This document shows positions 49,101 through 61,100 of a stretch of 64,000 nt of DNA, piece by piece. A model generated the notes under the pieces. It did no database searches, had not been told where the DNA came from, and saw only the letters and a program-made list of their open reading frames with translations. The translations under genes were made by a program, and so were the position numbers. The stretch is from Pieris napi (Eukaryota; Arthropoda; Insecta; Lepidoptera; Pieridae), in the NCBI RefSeq assembly GCF_905475465.1, contig NC_062243.1, forward strand, positions 144,001 through 208,000. The letters run 5' to 3'. The stretch's first letter is position 1, and each line of letters starts with the position of its first letter.

Positions 49101-52100
49101 ATATTAAAAAAAGTGCGTGCGTACAAAGTACACATGCCAGAAGTGAAAATTTTTTGGAAAATTATTTTTTAACTCTTGTTCATATTTATACAAATCTAAA
49201 ACTTTAGAGACTTAGAGGGAGGGAAAAAGGAAGATATGTTAGAAATTTAATGAAATTAATTGTCATTAAAAGTGTCGGAAATTAATACAAATTATAAATT
49301 TATTTTTTTAATTTATTTATTCGATAATAAAAACACGTGGCATATTAATTTACAATTCGTCATTTGAGATTTCAATAATTTATTTTGCATAAAATTTAAA
49401 TACTAATATTTCATAAATTCTATTTACGAAATTTTAATTTCAAAAATAGAATTTCTATAAGGTAATTCACCCTTCTCACTCTCTTCCAATCGGTCTCAAT
49501 TTATCTCTCCCTTTTCTTTGACAACAACGCTGCACATCTTCGTGACGTTCCGTAAAAATTTTACCCTCATGCGCCTAAAGAAGTTTCACTTAAAAAATCT
49601 ACTTTTTGATCCTCCCATACAAAATGCCAATTTCATATGAAGGGACCTAATATATTAATTTCGACTCCTTCTAAAATATTTTGAAACAGCAGCTATTCTA
49701 GAGAAAATCCATAGATAGAGTATTTGAATTGTAAATGTCACCAATAACTTTTCATAAAAACTGAAACCTAATTTAGAATCCCTTCCGTGAAGGTCCTCCG
49801 TAGCATACCCTTTCGAACATTCTACCCTGACCCATTAAAACGGTAAACCCTGTTAGAATATAGAAGGTTGGAAGTTTAATTGGTCAAATTTGTGAAGGGT
49901 CTAGTCGTACCCTCGCTGCGTTGGAGTGCCTGTATGATTGATACTTCTCCCAAATTTTAGGAGCGCACTATTTACCCCAATATTTTACGAGGAAGTTGTA
50001 TTTTTACTATACAGTATTAATATGTTGACATAAGAGTTTATATTATTAGATAGATATTATGTTACTTAGTAATTATTATTCCAAGCGCTTAAGTACCCAG
50101 CAATACAAAAATCATTGTTAAGAGCAAATGCAAAAATTAACATAAAATATACACTTAGTGAGAGTTAGAGAGTGTAGAGGGCAAGAGAATTTGAGACTAA
50201 CTAATAAACATTTTTTTTCGTACTATTAAGAAAACCGTACAAAAACATAGAAAAGCCTGTCCCACTAGAATAACATTGGCTACCTTTAATAGAAATTCCT
50301 TAAATGTCCGGGAAGGTTCGGAATCAGGTTTTTCATTAAAGGGAACATCCGATCCGAAAAAATTCCTGCAGAGAGTAAGCAATATCTGAGAGCTGCTTGA
50401 TCAATACTCTCTATGGATAAGACAACTTTGTAAAAACCTTGCTTAGGGTTATTAAGCCTTAGGTAATTTAATTCTGAAGTATTTTTACTTCTTTTACATG
50501 TATTATTTTAATCAGTCAGTTCATATACCTAGAACTAATAAGTATACAAATAATGTCGTTGAAATTTGTTAATTATTATTATTATTTAGATTATATCACC
50601 AAGTATGATAGCAGAGGTTTTATGTTTATAGAAAAATCTTAGGGAACTTCTTAGGTCATTATATAATAGGTATTATAAGTAAGAATCAGTACAACGTGTG
50701 TGCGCGTAAATGTTGCAAAAATGTTCTAGTTGATTGATTAGAATATTTACCTTGTGATGGATAGACACGCTTATCTAATCCGATTAATTGGGATTAGGTT
50801 AAAAATATTAAAGTTTATGCAAACATAAAAGTAGGGCAGACACGCCGACCACGCAAAGTAAAGTAAATTGTCATATGTTTTCTGTAGGCAGACTGTCTAC
50901 AGATATTGCGAGTCGCATAGCAAAGAAAAAAGTTATTTATATATTAAGATTCTTTGGTATCTAAGAGTATATTTGAGAATTTGATACCGAAACCGTGTTA
51001 GGCAAAGTTATAAGATTCATCACTAACTGCGCACGCCACGATGTTTATTGTTCAAGTCGCGAAAATTCTATTTTTATATTGATTTATTAGTTTACATCTA
51101 TTGTAGTGTGTTAGTTAAGTGTGTTATATTATGTTATTTTAATAAACCTTATTATGTAATAGTGTTATACCGTAAACTTATACGGCAAGGTAATATGTAT
51201 TCTGGTAATAAATTGCTGGTATAGCTTGTTTATTTTAATATCAGGCCGAATTAACTTGAAATGAATCCCAACAGTTATAATCCTGCAATTAGGTAGACAA
51301 CAGGTGAAATACGATCAACATAAATCGTGGAATACTCTACGAGTTTATGAAATATTCGGAAGGTTGTGTATATTCTGTAAGCGAATGGTTGTACGTTGTG
51401 TAGGTATATGGCAGGAGGTGATGTATCGTCTCATTGTTGGGACGGATGCTCGTAATTATGAAGGCTGTGTGAAAGGTTTCTGGTAAAGCGGTGCGTATTT
51501 GTTCTCATGGGATTACGTTTTAATTGAGTTTAGTGTTTGTGTAACGAACTGAGTAATTGATTATGTAAATAATTAAGCGTGACACGCTCAGCTGTTTATG
51601 CGAGCCAAAAGGTTTTTATGGACCGTATGTTAAATTCGGATATTATAAAAAAATTGATAAAATAACGCTTTATTATTAATATATTTAATTTATGAGTAAA
51701 ATTTCGTCTTGCGTTGTCACGCGACATGATGCGGCATTTTTTTTCATCAACCACATAAACGTGCCGTTGCAAATATAACGTAATACTAGTTAGATGTTAG
51801 ATAGTAATTTTTTTTCGAGTGTACTCCTCCCTCAAGGGCCGGCAACGCACCCACTAAAAATGGGTGTCTATGGCTGTGATGACTGCCCTTTTTGCGCAAT
51901 CCCGCATAATCATTTGCCCCCCCTTTTAAATAAAAAAAATACCAACAGTGCTGAGCAATGATGTGAAAGGTGCGTGAAAAGTTAAGGATAATACAAACGT
52001 TTTTATAAAAATATTATATTATCTTTTGAATAGTAAATTTTTCAAGCTTGAAGTGTTGTTTGCTTGTACGTACAATTTGTGTGCAACCTTAGTATACCAG

Positions 52101-55100
52101 AAAGAACGGTTCGGTGGCGGTTGAATGCAAATTTGAACCACCAATTTTTCAAAACCAAAAATGACGATCGGCCGAGTCACAAATAATGCATTACCCACAA
52201 CAAAATTAATAAAAAAGTACCTATACGAAAACTTAGCATCCAAGAATTCAAAAAAAGAACGATGCACAATTGACATGCCCAAAAAAATTACTCTTACTTC
52301 ACTCTATGGTTAACGCCTCAAACGAAATAATTTTAATAGTATTTGATACGTCATATGAACACGTTTTTAAAGTGCAAGCTTCTAATAAATTAACAAATTA
52401 AATCTTAAGAACAAGCAAATATACACGAGATCTTTTTAAATTATAGTGTAATTACAAAATTACAATAAATTAACCTTATATTTATTCATATTCGAAACAT
52501 ACAATTTGAGTATGTTGACTATTATGGAACAGGAATACTATAATAATAATAACCAGATCAGGAATGGATACTGAGCTAAAACATAATAATAAAAGCCTTT
52601 GTTCAGATTGGGTTACAATGTAAGTTAGGAATATGGTTTAGGATTCGGTTTCCAGCCGTGTGTCGGTGACGATAGAGGTTTGGTTTTGGATCATGACCAA
52701 TTTAATGAACATTATTTTGTTCGATTGTTACGATAAATCACATTGCATATTCTGTGAATTAAAAAAAAAACGTCATCATAGCTTTTTTAAGACGTCAACA
52801 CTTTGTTCATGGATAAAAGTCTTAAAATATATCATGATAGAAATTGTTTTCATAAAATATGAAGTTCCCCTTTCAAATGTGATGTTCGTCTACAAAGTGA
52901 AGTTTAAAGTAGCATTCACACGTGGAGACACATTGATTGGTTTAAAACCTTTCTACGTCGATTTAGGTCTCTGAGGAATAAACTTTATATTTAGTTTTTA
53001 ATATTATATTTAATTTATGTAATACCAACATACAAGTATACAGTATACAAAATATTCTTAACCTACATATTTAAAATAGTCTATACCTAATAATAATAAT
53101 AATAAAAAAAATATAAATAGAAAATTAAAACAAATTTAAAAAGTGTTAGATACTATTATATTTTTTTTTTTTTTGTTTTACAAACACAAATTGCTTAGTA
53201 AAAATACACATATAATCAATAAACATAAGCATTTATTATAAATTAAAATTATGTTTGCACACATTTTTGTCATTCACCTTTTGAGCATGTAATCAAATTT
53301 ATTATGGTGTAAATGAAATTTTTATAAATGTCTTAATATAAATAGCGATATCAATGACTGATGTATTAATAAAATTAGGTACGTGTGTTAGGTCCACATG
53401 GCTACTAGATTAGTTGGCGATATTACCTCCGTAGGGGCGGATAGAGCTGCGCAATGCACAGTAGTTAGTATGCATGCTCTGAGACCGACCATATTTTACT
53501 CGAGGAAATTACATTAAGAGCGTTCGGCTTGAAACGATAATTACGTATTTGAGAGCTCAGTGAAAGCTTTGCTCACAGTAACTTATTCCCTTCTAATTTA
53601 AGAGCTAGATTTCTTAAAGGAAGTTGTGTTTTAGTTATCCAATTGGATAAAATTGGTATTGGTAAAAAACCTTCTGTGATAACGTCTCTCTCGTTTTTAA
53701 CGAAATTAAATTTAAACAAAATGTATTTAAATGAAAATCCTATACGAAATGAATAATTGAGTAACAAGCTAGCTAAAAACGATAAAATCGAACTGAGTCG
53801 GTATTTATTTATCAAAAGCGCTCGTTTATCAACTCTGCCCCAGTGCGGACAATCGTTTATTTTAGCTCGGAATTAAAACGAAATGTATCACTCTCCAGCG
53901 GGCAACACACTAAGTAGTTTATACTTTAAGAATACTATTTATGCAATCCTTGTGCTGCCATGCACTTCTCTTAACGATTGAAGAAATACGTATCTCACTA
54001 GATCAAGTGTTGTATAAGAGGAATCGAATTTATTTGTTTGGAAATTAATTTATTCACATTTATGAGAAAACCTTTGTTTTAGATCTTTTTAGATTTCTAG
54101 TTAGATCATAATACGGTAATTGTAATGGCATTTTAGTCTACGTAGTCATTACAAAGTACATACGTGTGAATAGTGGTTTTGTGATACAACTCTTAAAAAG
54201 TAATTCTATCAATGGTAATTGTAATTTAGTGAAAAAGTTGCAATAAAAAGTTCTTAGTGCCAATTTTCTCAACATTCGACAACGCTTAAACAATGAAAGC
54301 GCCGTCTGCACTTCACAGCATTTCCATCCATGAATGGTTCGTTACCCGCATGGAATTTCGATTTTGCCCATTACGTTCTTACGAAAATTGCGAACAGCTC
54401 CAAGAAACATTATCACAGTATTAAACTAAAGCGTCACGGCTCATGCCGTACGAGTTGTATAAGTCAACACGAGTAATAAAGAGGATTTAAGTCGAAACAG
54501 GTCCTCATAGGCTTAGCGACTTCGCTAACTACCTCTTTGATAGCCCCTAAAGCCTTAATCTACTTCAACTTGCTCTACTCGAGTTATTAAAGCTTACTTA
54601 CACAGTTTCTTAAGTACATAATTTGTCCAAGTTAAATAAATATTAAGTATAAAACTTGTATTATTTGATAAGTTACTTAAAGAGTAACTAAAAGTTACAA
54701 TAAGCTCCTCGGTAAAGTGATAGCAATAAATACTTTTAAAAGCCGAGTTTAACTTTATAAGTGCCTCATACAACAACATAATGACAGAAAAACTTGGAGT
54801 TCTATATTGTTTATCAATTTAAACTTGACCAAGTTAAAACAACTTGTGACATAATAAAAAGCACTGTGCATTTTCAATGAAAACAAGGTAATTCATTTCA
54901 TGAATAGTGAAACGAGAAATTCAAAATTATCTCGAAGAGTTAGTGATATTGAGTGAGCGTCTTGAACTAAAATTGAATAATAACTCGTCGGGCGCAGTGT
55001 ATTGCATAAAATATAAGGTCACACTGTACCGTATATTTCTGAGACAGATTGATATTACATCGCGCCAATCCAATAGCTTATTTTATCATATCTTTTACAT

Positions 55101-58100
55101 TTTAGAATAAAATTACACTTTATTTTAAAACCAATTTAAATTCATTAATCCTATAAAATATGATTTTGGGTGCACATCCCCCGTGAGTCCTGAAAATAGT
55201 CCTTAGGATGTTGGTGGTGTCCGTCTGATCGGCGTAAAAGTACAATAAAGATTGAAGTTTTGTCTTAGTAGAATTGTACACATAATATCTCTTACATATT
55301 TTGCCTGTCTCAAGAGAGAGCCTCCATGGGTGAATCTGCCCGGAGAACATTACAATTACTACAGGAGACCTTTCATAATATTAGTTTCTAAATGATTATT
55401 TGGTATACTCAGCACCTTAAAATATTGAACTTTAAAGCAAAAACTATTTCCATTAATAGAAGATTTACGATCGTTCCGATAACACTTCATTGCACTCGAG
55501 ACACGGTGCTAAATAGTAAATACAAGTTCAGAGTCGGTGAACGATAAAAATCCTCTAGAGATCGACTCTACAACAAATGTTCTGAAGTGAGTGAAGATTT
55601 AACTCCTCCCAGATGCGCTTTAACATCTTACAGCTATTGACATTTACGACTTACGTGAACTTTTTGTAGATTCTATAAATTGTGTTTTTAGACTTTTCGA
55701 TGTTGTATCATAGGCACAAGGCTATTTACAAATTCTGATTCTGATTGTCGATTTTCTGATTTCAGAATTATATTCTTCTACTACTATTTATTTAATTAGT
55801 TCAAAATTGCTAGTAATGTGTATCCTAAATTCGAAAAAACTAGGCGTTTTATTTTGTTCTCTATACAATAAGTCTCACGTTATACTTAATTAAGATTTAA
55901 TTATAAAACAGCGAACAGTAAATAATGGTTAAATATCTTTGTGCCCAATATTGAATTTATGTTTTTGTAATGTAGTTTTATTAATTGAAATTAATAAATT
56001 AAATAACATATAATTTTAATAAAATATTTAGATGTCCTATATTTTTTAACATAATGTTTTTACAAAATATTTTAAAGAAACCATTTCTTTATGTTAAATT
56101 ACATCTATAACAAGCAAATACTATGGTATCATTATATTAAATGAGAAAGTTTCTCGGTATTCTAAATAACCTTACTGATCTACAAAATGGCTACGGAGCT
56201 ACGGATTTGCTACAGCAAAGGAAAAATATACTTTGACAAAGTAGTTGTATATTTAAAAAGGTTTTCGTGTGGATAATTAGTTTTGACTGTATTTGTACTG
56301 TCATATTTATTATTAAGCTGCTGATACCAAAAGAGGTATTAAGGGGTAAGTGTTAGTATCATTGCAGTTACCAAATGTAAAACAAATAAAATAATGTAAA
56401 GAACAAAAATATAATGTGAAATAGGGTTTTAATTTGTACCATGTCGGTTCGTGCGCAATTAATAAAATCACCCGCGAGCCTCTAATTCACTGAGCGAGAT
56501 ATATTCTGTGTGCGAGTACATCAATCCATTCCGCTCGACTATTCGTTGCATTTAGTGACGGTTCAAAGTAAATAGATTGTTACAAATTGTACTGAATTTT
56601 AAATACAGGGTATTTTCTTTTATTAACCATACAAATATATTATATTTACAAGTGTAAAAGTTTAACGATATCTATAACTAGGAGGAATGTCGATGGAAAT
56701 CGCAATGGGCACACCTGTTTTGTATTGCGACAGTTTGTGTGTGTTAAGAATAAAATTGTGTTTTTGGTATCTATAAAACATATTTTTACGGCTGCACTAT
56801 TGTTGTGTTTCTTAGTTTAGAAGACCATTAGTATAGTATGAAAGGCGAATAAGAGATAAATAATTATGTTTTGTTATAGATCTTCCTCGATTTGTGGGTC
56901 CAGGCTCCAATGTGACGGTAGCTCTGGGTCGAGAAACAACCCTCACTTGCAAGGTGGACAACCTTCAATCATTTAAAGTAAGTTTCTACTATTTCGTAAA
57001 TTTCTTTAATTAGTTTAATACTTGTTATTATTGATTTCACAGTTTAACCCTTACTATGGTAATATTTGGTCAAGGTACAAGGATTCTTACCTAGAAACTT
57101 GTTTATACAAGACGTATACATAATCAATATTTTATAACTGCAGCTTTAAAGTATCGACAGCAACGTGCCACAATAACCGTACTGTATATTATTTATCCAC
57201 CACCATTACATCAGAAAAATAAAGAAGAAGACATCAATAAGGACAACAATAAAAGTAAACAAAGGCGCTCCATGTTACAAAAATTAATATTATGCACATT
57301 CAACGTTAGATCCCTATCATCCAAAACAAGACAATTAGAACTCAACTATGCACTAAGAGAAATCAATTGGGATGTTATAGGGTTAGCCGAAATAAAAAGG
57401 ATGGGTTGTAGTATTGAAGAATATGAAGATTACATCTTCTGCTACATTGGGGAAACGTTAGGACTTCATGGAGTAGGATTTTTGATAAAAAAGTATTTCA
57501 AAAATAATATTGTAAACTTTACGGGGATTTCAGAAAGAGTGGCATTCATAAAATTAAAATTTAAAAACTTGTCATTAACACTTATTCAAGTCTATGCTCC
57601 CACAGAAAGTGCAGCCGAAGAAGAAATCCATAGGTTTTACGAAGATCTTAGGAGAGCTCATGAGTCAGCTGACAAAAACGTAGTCGTAATGGGAGACTTT
57701 AATGCCAAAGTAGGGATGCCGGGTCCTTACGAAAGAGGAATAATGGGCAAATATGGTTATGGTACAAGAAATCTAAGGGGTGAACGCCTTATACAATATG
57801 CCAATGAGTATAAGCTATCAGTGCTGAACACATTCTTCAAGAAAAAACAATCACGCAAATGGACATGGGTATCTCCTGACCAAAGAACAAAAAACGAAAT
57901 TGATTTCATACTGAGCAATAATCCAAAATCTATAACCAATATGGAAATATTAGGAAATGTTAACTTCCCATCAGACCACAGAATGCTGAGATGTTGCCTA
58001 ACCCTAACATCCCCAAAGATGAGTCGAAGATCATTTTAAAAAACAGTAAGCTCACTTAAGACTAGGGCAGAAATAACAGAATATATCCGAAACCTTGAGG

Positions 58101-61100
58101 AGAATTCGAAAGCATTACATGATAGTTTGGAGAACAAAATAAACATACAAAAACTTAACGATAACATAGAAGAAATAATTTCAACAAGTCTTAAATTAGA
58201 AAACAAAACAAACAACAAAAAATACTTAAAAAAGATACATTAGAACTAATTTCAAAGCGCCGAGAACTAACTTCTATAAAAAATAAAACTGTAGTTACAA
58301 AAGCTCAAATAAAAAACATCTGGAAACAAACCTACAAAGCAATCAGAGAAGACTACGCCACGTACAGGAAAACAATAATCGAGGAAAACCTAGCAACGTC
58401 CAGAAGCGCAAAGCGAGCATACAAAGAATTAAATACACACAAAACATGGATTCAGAGCCTAAGAAACAGTCAGAAGAAAGCAATAAATAGGGAAGACATC
58501 CTAGAGCTTGCAACCAACTTTTACCAAGAACTTTACAAAAAACAACCAGAAATCACAAAAATTGAAGAAGACAACGTATATCCGAGAACGACTCATCAGG
58601 AGCATATGGATACAATGATCATGCCTATAAGTAAAGTCGAAATATTGCATCACATAAAAACCCTTAAGTCAGGAAAAAGCCCGGGGCCAGGTAACATAAC
58701 CAACGAGGCCCTGAAATTTGGAGCACCTATCCTAGTTACATATCTGACAATACTTAATATAATAATAATATAAATGGTAATAGAACGAGAGGAAGTTCCA
58801 AAACAATGGCGCCAATCAAATATAGTATTGCTGTACAAAAAAGGCAACCCATTAGACATTGTGAACTACAGGCCAATCAGTTTGGTATCCGTAATATATA
58901 AATTGTTTTCATCAATAATACTAAGCAGAATATCAACAAAAATTGACAATAACCAACCAGTAGAGCAAGCAGGCTTCCGCCCAGGATATTCTACTATCGA
59001 CCACATCCACACTATCGAAAAAAAAAACTATTTAACAAACCACTCTACATAGCATTTGTAGACTATTCGAAAGCGTTCGACAGTATAACGCATACATCCA
59101 TATGGAAAGCGCTTAAAAATAATAAAGTAAATGAAAAATATATAAATATATTACAGAACATATACAGCAATAGTGTTGGTAGAATAAAGCTAGAAAACAA
59201 AGGCCGAGAAATTCGAATTGAAAGAGGTGTAAGACAGGGTGACCCACTTTCCCCAAAATTATTTATAGCAGTCCTCGAAGATGTATTCAAAGGTATAGAA
59301 TGGAATAATAACGGCCTCTGGATACGAAACAAACATCTTACTCACCTTAGATTCGCAGACGACATAGCCGTCTTCAGTGACACCGCTACAAAATTAGAAA
59401 AAATGCTCCAAACATTAGACAGGGAAAGTCAAAAAGTCGGGCTTTACATGAATACCACAAAAACAAGAATCTTATCCAACAGTGTGTGCCAGCCAATCAG
59501 AGTCGACAGTAAACCTATAGAATATGTTAACAACTATGTATATTTAGGAAAACAAGTATCTTTCGATAAGAACAGCAGTGAAAACGAAGTAGATAGAAGA
59601 ATAAACGTGACTTGGAAGAAATACTGGACCCACAAGGAAATTCTGAAAGGAAACTACACAAGAAGATAATGATGGATTCAAATATTTTACCTTGTCTTAC
59701 ATACGCAAGTCAAACGTGGGTTTTCAGCAAGAAAACAACTAGAAAAATCCTGTCTTGCCAGCATGCAATGGAAAGAAGCATCCTAAAGTTAAGGAGAATA
59801 AACAAAATAAAAAATGTTGAAATCCGTAAAAAAACCAAACTTACAGATGCACTGGAACAAGCTCTAAGGCTAAAATGGAAATGGGCAGGTCATATTGCTA
59901 GAGCGCGGGATAAAAGATGGACACTAGAAATAACAAAATGGACTGGACCTACTGGAAAGAGACGTATAGTACGACCAAGGGAAAGATGGACAGATGACAT
60001 TGTAGAACTAGCGGCGGAAAACTGGATGGATGTTGCACAAAACAAAGAAAAATGGAAAATTATGGAGGAGGCTTTTACCCTAAAAGGGGCCATACAAAAA
60101 CCAGATATAAAAAAATAATAAATAAAATCTAACCTAAATTTTGTTAAAACTTACTAACTTAACTAATACTAATAAAATATTAAGGAATATAAACTAACAA
60201 TTGTTGTATGTATGGATTAAATAAAGCTTTAATAATAATAATAATAATATTATTTATAGAAAGTTAACGTCTTAAAATACCGAATGAGTCCAATTTTTGT
60301 ATCGATCGATTTGATAATTATAATAATAAAAATCAGTATGATCGAATATGTTCCATTTAAATATTTTGTGATAGTTATCAGGATATTAGCTAAAATATCT
60401 TATGAAAAATCCAAAGATCGGGCCGCCGCGTCGTGAATATTCGGATATACGTAGATAGTTTAATAAACATAATATGTCGATAAATGTAGACAACTTACGA
60501 AAAATATGCTATTATAATCTTTATACCCCGCATATCAACAAACAAATTATCCATTAACAACGAGATTAATCAATAGAAATAAGAAATAGTGTTCTTTATT
60601 ACTTTAAGTACATTTTGGATTCATTTCTATTTCTTTTAAAATGTATTTATTTATTATATTCACTCTACATCATGATTTATTTGTCATACTAACATTACTC
60701 ACAAATATCAGATGAATAAAAAAAAATTATAAATGTTATACGTATTTCGTAAATGATACCTTTTCTAAAACCAACGAGCGTTAGATTTTTGGTAATTCAA
60801 ATTGTATATTGTTTTACGCGCGTACTACATATTTAAAATAACTTCTTTTAGTGATATAAACGCAAATTTATTTAAATATTAACACTGCACGACGATTCGA
60901 ATGATTTACAGCTGTCACTTTAAATTATTAAATATACATATTATAAGAACGTTTTTCCTCTGAGGGATATAGTAAAAGCACTTTCGAAAATTATAGTGAT
61001 AAAAACACTTAGTCACGGTGTTCCAAAGGGAAATATACTTTTATAAAGAAAAACAACTGTTGTTTTCCTCTTTATATAACATCAAAGGAAAATAAAAACT

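Larger units (their letters stand above)
37104..56879 (+). other. Intron 1 of the DIP-like gene (19.8 kb)
   Basis: From donor GTAAGT to acceptor TTATAG. Large first introns are usual in insect DIP/Dpr-type genes and often hold regulatory DNA. Transposon pieces listed separately occupy a modest share. The remainder, notably 39-41 kb, 46.0-47.5 kb, 49.6-51.8 kb and 52-56.8 kb, is AT-rich with short unconvincing open frames and no recognised gene. Confidence 0.65.
57140..60250 (+). mobile_element. RTE-clade LINE in intron 2
   Basis: Near full-length, same direction as the host gene. It fills about 3.1 kb of the exactly 5.0-kb intron 2 (56978-61977). The 5' border is approximate (the first AC-rich leader sequence is near 57140). 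Endonuclease and reverse-transcriptase domains are both recognisable. The 3' end is AATAAAGCTTT followed by a run of AAT repeats, as usual for RTE elements, which end in simple repeats rather than long A-tails. Confidence 0.9.

Noticed and set aside
49104..49597. TTAAAAAA on both sides as proof of a piggyBac-like TTAA target for the M1 MITE
   Set aside because: The other two copies do not show TTAA on both sides, and A-rich flanks make chance matches likely.
52660..52974. 104-codon open frame in intron 1
   Set aside because: AT-driven composition with no recognisable motif.
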